DNA of 64,000 bases from contig NZ_CP071527.1 in the NCBI RefSeq assembly GCF_023921225.1, positions 2,694,501 to 2,758,500 on the forward strand, written 5' to 3'. This DNA comes from Legionella lytica. GTDB lineage: Bacteria; Pseudomonadota; Gammaproteobacteria; Legionellales; Legionellaceae. The notes below the pieces were generated by a model that saw nothing but the letters and a program-made list of their open reading frames with translations, ran no database searches and was not told the origin of the DNA. Numbering within the stretch: position 1 is the first letter of the stretch; every line of letters begins with the position of its first letter. The translations under genes were made by a program, and so were the position numbers. Below are positions 1 to 9,290 of the stretch, one piece after another.

Positions 1-15
1 TAACAATAACTAAAT

Positions 16-942
16 ATGGACGAAAATAATTTAATTATTGATGTTAAAAACTTAGGGAAAAATTTTGAGCATAGGCCTGCTGTTGTTAATGTAAGCCTAC
101 AAGTCAGACCTGGAGAAATCTACGGCTTTCTAGGACCCAATGGTTCCGGAAAAACAACTACCATTCGTATGTTATGCGGCCTTTTAACTCCCGATCACGG
201 CTCAGGAACATGCCTTGGCTATGATATATTGACTCAATCCAAAACAATTCGCCGACATGTGGGATATATTCCTCAGCATTTCAGCTTATATAAGCAACTT
301 ACGGTTTACGAAAATGTCTTATTTATGGCGGAGCTCTATGGAGTTTTTAATCGTAAGCGCGCCACTCAACAAATAATGGCCCATCTCGGGCTTAGCTCAA
401 GGAAAGATCAATTAGCAGGAGGGCTCTCCGGTGGCTGGAAACAACGCCTCGCACTTGCTTGCGCGTTAATACACCAACCCTTTTTATTGCTCTTGGATGA
501 ACCGACAGCAAGTGTGGATGCCGAATCGCGCATGGATTTTTGGGAAATCATGCGTGATTTGTCTTCAGAAGGAATGACCATATTGCTCAGTTCTCACAAT
601 ATGGATGAAATTGAACGTTGCCATCGTATTTCTTACATTTCCGAGGGAAATTTACTACTCAGTGGAAAAATTAACGAAATCATTCGTGACATCAACCTAA
701 CCACATGGAAAGTACAAGGAAAGAATCTTCTGTTACTAGCCAAACAGCTCGAAGTGCTTCCAGAAATAGAGCAAGTAATTACCTTACTGGATACGCTCCA
801 CATCAGCGGGAAAAATAAGGAAGCCTTAAATAAAGCTATTCAGCCTTTTTTAGCAAACCCAAACTTCACCTGGCAAATGATTCAGCCTTCGTTGGATGAC
901 GTATTTGTCTGGATGACAAAACATCAAGTAGGGAAATCCTAA
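16..942 (+). CDS. ABC transporter ATP-binding protein (YbhF-like)
   Basis: Cytoplasmic ATPase subunit of an ABC-2 type exporter, 308 aa. Visible motifs are the Walker A GPNGSGKTTT (residues 40-49), a signature loop LSGG (137-140) followed by W rather than the usual Q, Walker B LLLLDEPT (157-164) and the H-loop SSHN (192-195). A C-terminal extension of about 90 residues follows, as in drug/lipid exporters of the YbhF/CcmA type. The stop lies three bases before the permease gene, so the two are translationally coupled. A membrane-fusion partner would be expected upstream, outside the window. The substrate cannot be read from the sequence. Confidence 0.9.
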   Translation: MDENNLIIDVKNLGKNFEHRPAVVNVSLQVRPGEIYGFLGPNGSGKTTTIRMLCGLLTPDHGSGTCLGYDILTQSKTIRRHVGYIPQHFSLYKQLTVYENVLFMAELYGVFNRKRATQQIMAHLGLSSRKDQLAGGLSGGWKQRLALACALIHQPFLLLLDEPTASVDAESRMDFWEIMRDLSSEGMTILLSSHNMDEIERCHRISYISEGNLLLSGKINEIIRDINLTTWKVQGKNLLLLAKQLEVLPEIEQVITLLDTLHISGKNKEALNKAIQPFLANPNFTWQMIQPSLDDVFVWMTKHQVGKS

Positions 943-945
943 GCT

Positions 946-2061
946 ATGGACTTTACAAATTATCGCTCTCTACGGCTATGGGGCATGTTCAAAAAAGAGT
1001 TCAGGGTAATATTGCGTGATTACCGCACCTATATCTTCGTGCTGATTACTCCCTTTTTACAGGCCGTATTGTTTGGCCTAATTATTGATCATGATGCGCG
1101 GCATATTCCGACTATTGTGGTTGCCAAAGATCAATCCCCAATAACCGACAGTCTGATTCAATCATTTCGCAATACCAGTTATTTTAAGATTCAAAACGTC
1201 ATTCAGGACGAAGCTGAAGCGGATAAATTATTAAAACAAGGGGTTGTTCGTTTTGTCATTCACATTCCTCAAGACTTTACTCGTGATCTGATTCGCAATG
1301 ATTCACCTCATATTCTTTTAGAAGGAGATGCCAGCGATCCAACTGTGATTAATAATGCCTTTCATGCTTCCGCATCGATCGTTAAAAACACCTTAAAAGA
1401 AATTGCCCAGGGGCCTTTAAAATATCTTGAGCCACAAGAACCTGCTTTTGTTATCGATACCCATGCCAAATATAATCCCGCAGTTAAAGCTCAATACCAT
1501 ACCCTCCCGGGCTTATTAGCAACCATATTAACTATATCTCTGGCTTTAGTAATGGCGATATCCATTACCGGGGAATACGAAAGTGGTACTATGGAAATGT
1601 TATTGATCACCCCTATTTATCCGCTCGAGGTCATCATCGGTAAGTTATTACCTAATATTCTTTTAGGCTATATTCTATTTTTTTCTATATTGTTTGTTTC
1701 GATTTTTCTATTTAAAGTTCCTTTTTACGGCAGCATCCTTTTGCTTACTCTGGCCGCATTTCCTTTTATTATTGCGAACCTATCCTTTGGAATTGCCACC
1801 TCCTGTATTGCCAAAACCCAATTCCAAGCATCACAAATCGCCGGAAGTTATACGCTCCCTGCAGTTTTATTTTCAGGCTTTTTATTTCCCACTGCTTCCA
1901 TGCCCACCTGGGCACAATGGCTTAGTAATTTATTTCCTGGGGATGTCATGTTAAAGAATTCCAGTTTTATGGATATTTTACCGAATATCTGGCCAATTAT
2001 TGTATTTGCGATTGTGCTGATTTTTATTAGTTATAAGTTTTATCGAAAGACGTTGGATTGA
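946..2061 (+). CDS. ABC-2 type transporter permease (YbhR/YbhS-like)
   Basis: Inner-membrane permease of 371 aa that pairs with the ATPase gene directly upstream. It has the ABC-2 layout: one membrane segment near residues 27-48, a soluble periplasmic region of about 130 residues, then a cluster of hydrophobic segments from about residue 185 to the end. The sequence GEYESGTMEMLLITPI in the second half is typical of this family, at the cytoplasmic coupling region. YbhR/YbhS-type permeases work with a periplasmic adaptor and TolC. A TolC-like gene lies downstream on the opposite strand, which fits but does not prove a partnership. Confidence 0.9.
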   Translation: MDFTNYRSLRLWGMFKKEFRVILRDYRTYIFVLITPFLQAVLFGLIIDHDARHIPTIVVAKDQSPITDSLIQSFRNTSYFKIQNVIQDEAEADKLLKQGVVRFVIHIPQDFTRDLIRNDSPHILLEGDASDPTVINNAFHASASIVKNTLKEIAQGPLKYLEPQEPAFVIDTHAKYNPAVKAQYHTLPGLLATILTISLALVMAISITGEYESGTMEMLLITPIYPLEVIIGKLLPNILLGYILFFSILFVSIFLFKVPFYGSILLLTLAAFPFIIANLSFGIATSCIAKTQFQASQIAGSYTLPAVLFSGFLFPTASMPTWAQWLSNLFPGDVMLKNSSFMDILPNIWPIIVFAIVLIFISYKFYRKTLD

Positions 2062-2094
2062 AGACTGTCACCGAAGCCTGATTCATGTACCGTT

Positions 2095-2124
2095 CCCATA
2101 TTACGCTGCACTAATACGGGCTAC
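2095..2124. repeat. Intergenic palindromic repeat, copy 1
   Basis: A degenerate copy of a short palindrome whose core reads TATTACGCTGCACTAATACG and is followed by GGCTAC. A better preserved copy lies at 9234-9259. It sits between the convergent ABC permease and TolC-like genes, so it may also work as a transcription barrier. Confidence 0.5.
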
Positions 2125-2134
2125 GTGGTAATAT

Positions 2135-3484
2135 TCAAGACTTCTTACTATGCTGCAACCATTGATTCACTGCAAATAAGTCATTAGCACTTAACGTACC
2201 AGCCTCTTTTTTCAAGCGTAATAAGTTAATAATATAATCATAACGAGCAGACTCATATTGCATTTGTGCATCCAGTAATTGCGTTTGTTGGGCTAATACG
2301 TCAGTCAAACTTCCCGCCCCAGAAACATAACGTTGCCTTAAACCATCCAATGAGCTTTGCGCCGATTGAATTGCATCACTCGCGTAGCGAATTTTCTTAA
2401 TATTTGCTGAAACATTCCGATAGCTTTTACGCGTCTCATAAGTTACCTCTCTGACAGAATGTTCTAACTTCTGCTGAGCAATGCGAAAGTTATATTTCGC
2501 TTTGCGTGTAGAAGCAACGACTAATCCCCCTGAATAAATGGGAACATTTACATTAAGAAACGCGCCCGCGTTACGCACCCTGCTTGACCCAGCTGCAACA
2601 ATCAAACTACCTTCCGCATAGTGAAATGCATTATCATCATACAATAATTTGGCATTAACCGTAGGTAAATGCTCTCCATAATTGGCTTTTATTTTTTCCC
2701 GGGATGATTGTAACTTCAATTGATTTGCCTTAACCGTCCAATTTCCGACAAGTGCTTTACGCACCCATTTATCTATACTGGCAGGCTGTGGCGAGAGCAA
2801 AGGTATTCTCTTATGTAAATCAGCTAAAGAAGGATATTCAAAAGAGGTAAGCTGAGTTAAATATTCCCTATCTGAGGCTAATTGAGCCTCTGCTGAGATA
2901 AGATCAGATTCTGCAGCACTGCAGGAAGACTTCGCCACATAGACATAACTTCTGGTAGTTTTTCCTACCTTAAGTTTTTGCTCCACATCATACAATTGCC
3001 GCATTAATGCTTTTTGATGAGCCTTAAGATAGGACACTCTTTTTTCGCTGCGCAATACATTAAAATAAGCGTCAGTAACCCGTAACATTAAATCTTGCAA
3101 TTCAGAATTCAAGCGTGCTACAGCTTCGCGAGCTGCTATTTTAGAAGTTTTGTATCGAGAAAAAGCACCAAAATTAAAGATTGGCTGCGTTATACTAAGC
3201 CGCATTTCGTAACTACGTAAGGTATTACGTGGGGGTTGGATTTCAGGCACTATCGCGCCATAGCTGTATTGTTTATCTCCAGAAGGCTGAAATTCAAGAT
3301 TAGCATGGAGTAATAGATCCGCTCTGCTAATAGCAATATCTTCTTTATTAGATAAAGTCCTGAGAATAGCCTCTTGATATATATTATCATGGGTCAACGC
3401 CTGCTGAAACACGCTCATTAAATCAGCAGCATCACAATGAAGAGACAGCAATAAGCTGGCGGTTAATACTATTTTCTTTTTCAC
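2135..3484 (-). CDS. TolC family outer-membrane efflux protein
   Basis: Outer-membrane channel component for type I secretion or tripartite efflux, 449 aa, the usual length for TolC. An N-terminal signal peptide (MKKKIVLTASLLLSLHC, followed by DAADL) is visible. The rest is the repeated helical pattern of the family, with two related halves: LRSYEMRLSITQPIFNFGAF at about 89-108, and a second strand-like section FLNVNVPIYSGGLV near 310. The C-terminal helices are rich in Q and A. It stands alone on the minus strand, convergent with the ABC exporter genes. Its exporter partner is not determined. Confidence 0.9.
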   Translation of the reverse strand: MKKKIVLTASLLLSLHCDAADLMSVFQQALTHDNIYQEAILRTLSNKEDIAISRADLLLHANLEFQPSGDKQYSYGAIVPEIQPPRNTLRSYEMRLSITQPIFNFGAFSRYKTSKIAAREAVARLNSELQDLMLRVTDAYFNVLRSEKRVSYLKAHQKALMRQLYDVEQKLKVGKTTRSYVYVAKSSCSAAESDLISAEAQLASDREYLTQLTSFEYPSLADLHKRIPLLSPQPASIDKWVRKALVGNWTVKANQLKLQSSREKIKANYGEHLPTVNAKLLYDDNAFHYAEGSLIVAAGSSRVRNAGAFLNVNVPIYSGGLVVASTRKAKYNFRIAQQKLEHSVREVTYETRKSYRNVSANIKKIRYASDAIQSAQSSLDGLRQRYVSGAGSLTDVLAQQTQLLDAQMQYESARYDYIINLLRLKKEAGTLSANDLFAVNQWLQHSKKS

Positions 3485-3634
3485 GTCACCTTAGTCCCTG
3501 GTTTTTATAAAAAAGTAATGTTTGCGTATCGGCACATTATCCTGAATAATTTAGGACAAAGGTACTCTTGAATGTGACACTTACCTCATCCAAGAGCCCT
3601 CCCAACAGTCGGAACAACCTACATTGTTTCTAAA

Positions 3635-4195
3635 TTAATCTTTGTTGTAAGGTAAATACTCTGGCACTGTTTTAGGATAACATCCTTTTATCTGGCGGTA
3701 GTAATCCAATATCTGTGGAAAATCAGTACTTATATCACCAGTGGGCCAGAATGCTTCGCGAATGCGAATCTCTTTCGATGCATAGTCAAGAGCAACCATA
3801 GCTAAGGGAAGCTTTGCTTTGCAAGCAATATGGTAAAAACCCTCTTTCCATCGAGTTACCGGTCCACGAGTACCTTCAGGAGTAATCGCGAGTCGAAATT
3901 CATCTTGGGAATGAAATAAATCCACCACTTTATCAACCGCATTATTCTTTTTAGAGCGATCAACAGGGGCTCCGCCTAATATTCTTAAAATAAGGCCCAA
4001 AGGAAAAAAGAAGAGCTGGCTTTTTGCCAAAAAATTAATTTTTGTGCCAAGTGAGAAACGGGCAAATAACCCAACCATAAAATCCCAATTACTGGTATGC
4101 GGAGCAACCACAACCAGATATTTTTTATCTTTAGGTAACTCACCAACAACCTTCCAGCCAAATAATTTTAAAATGAAGTGTCCAAATTTTTGCAT
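3635..4195 (-). CDS. 1-acyl-sn-glycerol-3-phosphate acyltransferase family (PlsC-like)
   Basis: Membrane-associated acyltransferase of 186 aa. The catalytic HX4D motif is seen as HTSNWD (residues 33-38) and the phosphate-binding motif as PEGTRG (about 105-110). It is shorter than housekeeping PlsC (about 240 aa) and resembles the small YihG/Lyso-PL acyltransferase-type proteins that recycle glycerol phospholipids. It is monocistronic, with flanking genes unrelated in function. The acceptor cannot be stated. Confidence 0.88.
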   Translation of the reverse strand: MQKFGHFILKLFGWKVVGELPKDKKYLVVVAPHTSNWDFMVGLFARFSLGTKINFLAKSQLFFFPLGLILRILGGAPVDRSKKNNAVDKVVDLFHSQDEFRLAITPEGTRGPVTRWKEGFYHIACKAKLPLAMVALDYASKEIRIREAFWPTGDISTDFPQILDYYRQIKGCYPKTVPEYLPYNKD

Positions 4196-4345
4196 AACTT
4201 AAAATCTATAAGTATTTGTACTCTAATTATATACTTTTTACAGGTCATTTTGATACCTCTTTATCTTTTATTCACAATCAAGTCAAACCTAATACCAAAA
4301 ATGTACTAAAATTATACATATATAAGCGTTGCTTAGGAGCAGATC

Positions 4346-4924
4346 ATGAAAACACACGATCCAGCACTGTACTTTTCCAACCCTCGTTTGCTGGGCGCAG
4401 TATACTTTGGATTATTATCCGTAGTAGGAACTATTTTAATTGATGCATTTCTATCTCTCATTGGAATTGAAGACTACGTGCCGCTCTTTGAAGCAATTAT
4501 AGTGGGGATGATCGTTGCATCAGCAACAGGCGCCCTGTTTGGTAAACAAATCATTCACTGTCCTAAACCTTACATGGCCAGAACCTTTGTTATCGGTTTT
4601 TTAATGGTTATCGTATCGCTACCTTTTTTTGCACTAGGTCTGCTGTTCTTTATGGACAAAGGCAGTACTGCCTTATTTTCAGTCAGTAGCTTTAAAAATT
4701 TAACCTATTCCTATCTTGTCATTCTCGGATACAGCTATATACTCTTCGGCTTCTTACTTGCTATTGCAGCAGGAGGCGCCGCTATGTATTTACGTGGGTG
4801 GCTGGTATACGATATCTTACATACTGATAAAAGAAAAAGCATGCGTCTACCACGTTTTGTATCCGCCCAAGCACGGACTAAAACCTTGCATAAAGCACAT
4901 GTGACGCATCATAAAAAAATATAA
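4346..4924 (+). CDS. Hypothetical integral membrane protein
   Basis: I do not recognise a family. The 192-residue protein has four predicted membrane segments, at about residues 18-38, 45-65, 78-100 and 120-148. A basic C-terminal tail (about 160-192) is rich in R, K and H and probably cytoplasmic. The start is supported by AGGAGC six bases upstream of the ATG. Genes on both sides are unrelated in function, so context gives no role. It is likely a lineage-restricted protein. Confidence 0.7.
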   Translation: MKTHDPALYFSNPRLLGAVYFGLLSVVGTILIDAFLSLIGIEDYVPLFEAIIVGMIVASATGALFGKQIIHCPKPYMARTFVIGFLMVIVSLPFFALGLLFFMDKGSTALFSVSSFKNLTYSYLVILGYSYILFGFLLAIAAGGAAMYLRGWLVYDILHTDKRKSMRLPRFVSAQARTKTLHKAHVTHHKKI

Positions 4925-4927
4925 AAC

Positions 4928-4970
4928 CAGGGGCTGTTTACATTTTGCCAGCTAGAAGAAAAATAGCCCC
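4928..4970. repeat. Intergenic repeat with GCTGTTTACATTTT core, copy 1
   Basis: AGGGGCT and AGCCCCT form 7-bp arms around a loop containing TGTTTACATTTT. The 14-base core GCTGTTTACATTTT recurs at about 58481-58494, where it is followed by similar A/G-rich sequence and TAGCCTCT. This copy lies between the membrane protein and the repair nuclease gene and could form a weak hairpin in the mRNA. Confidence 0.5.
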
Positions 4971-4993
4971 TAAATATGGGGTGTGGCTCATTG

Positions 4994-7531
4994 ATGCACG
5001 TTTTAAACAATAAAGAACAACTGTTTGCTTTATTAGCCGAGGGCGCAACGGTTATAACGCCCAACAACAGGCTTAGTGATGCCATAACCCAGCAGTATTT
5101 TCATACGCAAAACAGCAACACGGTGGACAAACCAATCTGTCTGCCCTATGGTGTTGCCTTGGTAAAAGCCTATGCACAGCTTAATTTTACCGCGCCCCTA
5201 GAGACATACCCTACTCTATTAAACAGCAATCAATGCCTTTATCTCTGGCGTAAATTAATCAAATCACGTGCAGATATTACCTACAGCGAAGGATTATTGC
5301 AGGCCGTAATCAGCGCTTGGGAGCGTTGCGAACTCTGGCAAATCGCATCAGATGATCCGAGTTTTCAGTACACACCACAAACACGCCAATTTCAACAATG
5401 GTGGCAATCATTTAATAAAGAATTGAATAAAAAAAATTTAATCGCCGAATGCCAACTTATTCCTTATCTAATTGATGCACACAGCCCTTTATTATCAGGA
5501 CCTGTGGTTTGGGCTTGCTTTGATGATTTCACTCCACAACAAAGCCAGCTGCAGCAGCACCTAGAACACCAAGGATTTCCCCAGTACCAATATGATTTAC
5601 CCACCCGAGTATCTAATGTCAAAGTGCTCGCAGCGAACGATGAAAAGGAAGAGTACCAGCAATTAATCAGCTGGTTACACCTAAAAATCCAAGAAGGAAG
5701 TCAGCGCATTGGTGTGGTGATTCCAGATTTACAACAAAAGTCATCGGCAATACGCCGACTCTTAGCGCAGCATTTTGATCCTGCCGTATTTAATGTATCC
5801 TTAGGCCAAGCGCTAAATGAGTTTCCTCTAGTTGCTCATGCTTTATGCTGGTTAAATCTCGATGCTCAATACGTAAGTGCTCACCAAGCTGCATTGCTGC
5901 TGCAATCCCCATACCTTGGTAGCGCAAAGGAAGAATTCCTTGCTCGCGCAGAATATCTACAAAATAGTGTTCTGTTGGAAGATCAAAATATTCCATTCGC
6001 CCAGTTTATTAAGGAACTTCAAACCTATACCCCGAAACTCGCCGCCCTAATTGGCCAAATAAGAGCCTACCCTAAAGAAGCCTCTTTGCATGATTGGATA
6101 CAACTTTTTCAAGAACGCTTAAACATACTGGCGTTTCCTGGTGATTATGGGTTAAATTCAGCAAATTATCAGTGCTTTTCACGCTTTGCTCTTCTTTTTG
6201 ATGAATTAAGACAGTTAAGCCTACTCTGCCCCCATGTAACAAAGACTGAAGCCTTAGAAATGTTAGGGCAGTTGGTAGAAAACACTATTTTCCAAGCCCA
6301 AAAAACTGATTCAATCATCCAAATCTCAGGTTTATTAGAAGCCTCAGGGTGTGAATTTGACCACTTGTGGATGACTGGCTTAACTGATCAATGCCTGCCG
6401 CAAAAAGTAAGTTTATCGGCGTTTATTCCCCCACAATTGCAACGTGAACGGCATATGCCCCATAGCCTTCCGGCACGTGAATTACAATTTGCCAAACAAA
6501 CGCTAAACCGCTTACAACAAAGTGCCAACTCCGTAGTATTCAGTTATGCCGACTTACAAGGTGATACACCTAATTTACCCTGCTCTTTAATTACCGAGCA
6601 TCCTGCATTTATTCGCTTAGAGCAAGAGGCCCATCCCCAGCAGGAAACACAGTTAATAAATATTGAAGAACATTATCTATTACCCATTAAAGCCGAAGAA
6701 CAAATTTCTGGGGGTACCGCCCTACTAGCTAATCAGGCTAAATGTCCTTTTAAATCCTTTGCTGAGCATCGATTACGTGCCAAAGAATCATCACAAACCC
6801 ATGACGGTCTTGATGCAAAAACCAGAGGACAAATAATTCATAAGGTCATGGAATTATTATGGCAAAAATTACAAAGCCAAGAGGCTTTATTTACCTTAGA
6901 TTCAGCCAGCTTAGAACACCATATTGATACCGCAATTCATAGCGCTTTAGAACCATTAAGCCAACTGCACCCTGAAACATTTCCAGAATTAGTACGAACT
7001 GTTGAGTATACCCGTCTTAAACGATTAGCACTAAGTTATCTAGAGTGGGAAAAGCAACGTAGTCCATTTACTATCTCAGCCTTAGAGCAGTCATTCACCA
7101 TTAATTTGGCCGGCCTAGACTTCAATGTTCGTGTTGACCGACTTGATGAGGTTGCTGATAAAAAATGGGTAATTGATTATAAAAGCAGCCTACCCAGCAG
7201 CAGACCATGGTATGAAGACCGCCCGAAAGAACCACAATTATTACTGTATGCATTACTCGATAAAGAAATTAATGCCTTGCTCTTAATGCAAATAAAAGCG
7301 GGGAAAATTGTTTGTAGTGGTTTTAGTGAAGAAAAACAATCGGTTAGCGGTATCAGTTCATTAAAAAAAGAAGAAACCTGGGACGATTGCCGCGCTCATT
7401 GGCACAATCAATTAACTCATTTAGCACAAGAGTTTCAGGAAGGTCATTGCGCCCCCCAGCCCGCTCAGCTAACAATTTGCCAACAATGCTCTTTTCAAAA
7501 CTTATGCCGATTTCAGGCTAATCCGGCATAA
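4994..7531 (+). CDS. Probable DNA repair protein, PD-(D/E)XK nuclease family (AddB/Cas4-like)
   Basis: Large protein (845 aa from this ATG; an ATG 18 bases upstream is also possible) whose C-terminal third is a RecB/Cas4-type nuclease. The catalytic core reads RVDRLDEV then WVIDYKSS near residues 710-735, with D and D-x-K. A cysteine at AKCPF (about residue 582) together with the C-terminal cysteines CQQC and NLC gives the four-cysteine Fe-S pattern of AddB and Cas4. The N-terminal part looks like an inactivated helicase scaffold, as in AddB. The family usually sits beside a UvrD/RecB-type helicase that supplies ATP-driven unwinding; none is found here, so the partner must be elsewhere. Confidence 0.85.
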   Translation: MHVLNNKEQLFALLAEGATVITPNNRLSDAITQQYFHTQNSNTVDKPICLPYGVALVKAYAQLNFTAPLETYPTLLNSNQCLYLWRKLIKSRADITYSEGLLQAVISAWERCELWQIASDDPSFQYTPQTRQFQQWWQSFNKELNKKNLIAECQLIPYLIDAHSPLLSGPVVWACFDDFTPQQSQLQQHLEHQGFPQYQYDLPTRVSNVKVLAANDEKEEYQQLISWLHLKIQEGSQRIGVVIPDLQQKSSAIRRLLAQHFDPAVFNVSLGQALNEFPLVAHALCWLNLDAQYVSAHQAALLLQSPYLGSAKEEFLARAEYLQNSVLLEDQNIPFAQFIKELQTYTPKLAALIGQIRAYPKEASLHDWIQLFQERLNILAFPGDYGLNSANYQCFSRFALLFDELRQLSLLCPHVTKTEALEMLGQLVENTIFQAQKTDSIIQISGLLEASGCEFDHLWMTGLTDQCLPQKVSLSAFIPPQLQRERHMPHSLPARELQFAKQTLNRLQQSANSVVFSYADLQGDTPNLPCSLITEHPAFIRLEQEAHPQQETQLINIEEHYLLPIKAEEQISGGTALLANQAKCPFKSFAEHRLRAKESSQTHDGLDAKTRGQIIHKVMELLWQKLQSQEALFTLDSASLEHHIDTAIHSALEPLSQLHPETFPELVRTVEYTRLKRLALSYLEWEKQRSPFTISALEQSFTINLAGLDFNVRVDRLDEVADKKWVIDYKSSLPSSRPWYEDRPKEPQLLLYALLDKEINALLLMQIKAGKIVCSGFSEEKQSVSGISSLKKEETWDDCRAHWHNQLTHLAQEFQEGHCAPQPAQLTICQQCSFQNLCRFQANPA

Positions 7532-7553
7532 GTTCAAAAAGCAACCATTTACT

Positions 7554-7581
7554 TTGGTTTTTTCTCTCTTTGTGTTATAAA
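7554..7581 (+). promoter_or_regulatory. Candidate sigma-70 promoter for the gene at 7659
   Basis: TTGGTT (7554-7559), 16 bases, then TATAAA (7576-7581) preceded by TGT, an extended -10. It lies about 77 bases before the start codon. The -35 match is weak. Confidence 0.4.
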
Positions 7582-7658
7582 ATCACTCGAGATCTTCTAT
7601 CTACTCGCTGTAGTAATTTTACACAAAAAATTCTTATTAATTTTTAAAGAGAGCGATT

Positions 7659-8333
7659 ATGCCCTTATATTATACAGACGCTAAAACCCGCATTAATGGT
7701 TACCATGACCAATTAGAAGTAGTAAAAAACACACTTAGCCAGCTCATCAGCGATGAGGAAGTTGCTGGTAAAATACAAAAACACATCAATGTAATACAAA
7801 ACTACTACAATACTTCTTTGCGTAACGCAAAAAATGAAAAAACACAAAATGCAATTATCACCAGTTATGAAAACTACATTAATTTATTAAATCAAAGCCA
7901 TCAATTTGCCCACGTAGAACCCGTAGGCCCCGATAAATTAGAAGAGTTTTTTAAAACCTCAAATGAAGCGATAGGTCGTGAATACGATGCGCGAAGAATT
8001 AATGCCTTTTTCCATAACTGTTATAAAGTATGTGAACTGACCTTTTGGGCTTCTGCAGCCATTACCCTTTACGCCTCTATTTTTCTTGTTGCCTTGCCTA
8101 TGTTGATTGTACAACCCACTTTAGGCCTTGCTGTATCAATCGCCGTCGGTGGATTATTTTTGAAAACAACAGGCAACTGCCTCGAGTGTTTCAATGAATT
8201 TAAAGGCACTGCACGACACAGTACGGAATATGATTCAGAAAGAGCATTGCTTTCATTTTTCCAACCTGGAGATCTTGAGCCTGTAGAGCTACATAACAAC
8301 ACCCATGTCGTAGAGCAACCTGTTCTTATTTAA
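7659..8333 (+). CDS. Hypothetical protein, likely Legionella-restricted, two membrane segments
   Basis: No function is assigned. The 224-aa protein has a helical, charged N-terminal half (about 1-110, rich in K, N, Q, probably coiled), then two closely spaced hydrophobic segments at about 126-150 and 152-172, and a short hydrophilic tail. The helical front with a hairpin membrane anchor is typical of several uncharacterised Legionella families. The start ATG has AAAGAGAG eight bases upstream. An 11-bp inverted repeat follows the stop. It is monocistronic. Confidence 0.75.
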   Translation: MPLYYTDAKTRINGYHDQLEVVKNTLSQLISDEEVAGKIQKHINVIQNYYNTSLRNAKNEKTQNAIITSYENYINLLNQSHQFAHVEPVGPDKLEEFFKTSNEAIGREYDARRINAFFHNCYKVCELTFWASAAITLYASIFLVALPMLIVQPTLGLAVSIAVGGLFLKTTGNCLECFNEFKGTARHSTEYDSERALLSFFQPGDLEPVELHNNTHVVEQPVLI

Positions 8334-8342
8334 TGTATCTCT

Positions 8343-8372
8343 TGTAGCCATTAGAGCATTTTAATGGCTACA
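8343..8372. terminator. Hairpin after the gene at 7659
   Basis: Perfect 11-bp arms TGTAGCCATTA and TAATGGCTACA with an 8-base loop, 10 bases after the stop codon. There is no T-tract, so it is either a weak terminator or an mRNA-stabilising stem. Confidence 0.45.
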
Positions 8373-8464
8373 CTAGCTAATTCTCACTCCAAGTAGCCTC
8401 TCGACATTGCGAAATTTAACTAGATGTTTAATAATGATAAAATCGCGTAAACTAAGGAGTGAAC

Positions 8465-9175
8465 ATGCCACTCAAATTAACAAGAACAAAAATCATTTAC
8501 AGTGGCCTAATTGCTTGTCTACTAAGTAGTTGTGCACATCCTCCTTATAATAATTTTAAACCCCGCAATTTTGTTGCCCGTGGTGCAGTAATTGGTGCTA
8601 CGATGGGTACAGCGATCGGGGCCGCCACTACCGGAACCATTCCAGGGGCACTGGCAGGTACTGCTGTAGGGGGTACGGTAGGAGCCATATTAGGCTCAGG
8701 CACTAACCCCAGACACCGTATTATCAGGAACCTAAGCAAATGTGATATTCAATTTGTGCAATACGGCGATACCATGACCTTGATTATCCCCACCGATAAG
8801 TATTTCATGTTTGAAAGTCCTCGCCTCAATGAAGTACGTTATGTTGGCCTTAACCATATTATTGACCTATTGAGACTCTACCCTGATAACCCGGTTTATG
8901 TTGCAGGATTTACAGATAATGTTGGAACCGAATACCGTAAAAAACGCTTATCTCAAGCCCAAGCAGAAAGTATGATGACCTTCTTATGGGCCAATGGCGT
9001 TCAGGCAACTCGCCTAAAACCAGAAGGCTATGGCGATAAGAACTCTGTAGGTGATAATGCATTTATCCATGGTAGTGCATTTAATCGACGCATTGAAATT
9101 CAATGGTTTATTGGTAGAACACCGCAAAAATGCTGTGTTATGAGACCAAATAAAGTAAATTTCGCGATGAAATAG
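8465..9175 (+). CDS. OmpA family lipoprotein
   Basis: Outer-membrane lipoprotein of 236 aa with a C-terminal peptidoglycan-binding OmpA domain. The signal peptide ends in a lipobox-like LLSSC (about residues 18-22). A glycine/alanine-rich stretch of about 55 residues follows, resembling the glycine-zipper found in such lipoproteins. The OmpA domain spans about 110-220 with the signature GFTDNVGTEYRKKRLSQAQA and a final NRRIEI. The ATG at 8465 is preferred over a GTG six bases upstream because AAGGAG lies five bases before it. It probably anchors the envelope to peptidoglycan. Confidence 0.9.
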   Translation: MPLKLTRTKIIYSGLIACLLSSCAHPPYNNFKPRNFVARGAVIGATMGTAIGAATTGTIPGALAGTAVGGTVGAILGSGTNPRHRIIRNLSKCDIQFVQYGDTMTLIIPTDKYFMFESPRLNEVRYVGLNHIIDLLRLYPDNPVYVAGFTDNVGTEYRKKRLSQAQAESMMTFLWANGVQATRLKPEGYGDKNSVGDNAFIHGSAFNRRIEIQWFIGRTPQKCCVMRPNKVNFAMK

Positions 9176-9233
9176 AAAAGCCTATCTCCCTCCTGGTCAC
9201 CGCAGGTAATGCGGGATAGGATAGAGCAAAATC

Positions 9234-9259
9234 CCCGTATTACGCCGCGCTAATACGGG
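9234..9259. repeat. Intergenic palindromic repeat, copy 2
   Basis: Perfect 9-bp arms CCCGTATTA and TAATACGGG around CGCCGCGC, followed by CTAC. It is the same family as the degenerate copy at 2095-2124. It lies between the OmpA-like gene and the first permease gene. Confidence 0.6.
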
Positions 9260-9290
9260 CTACAATTCAACGATGTTTTAAGGTGTACTC

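Noticed and set aside
4216..4443. A 75-codon plus-strand frame
   Set aside because: It overlaps the start of the membrane protein at 4346, which has a better ribosome site and coding pattern.
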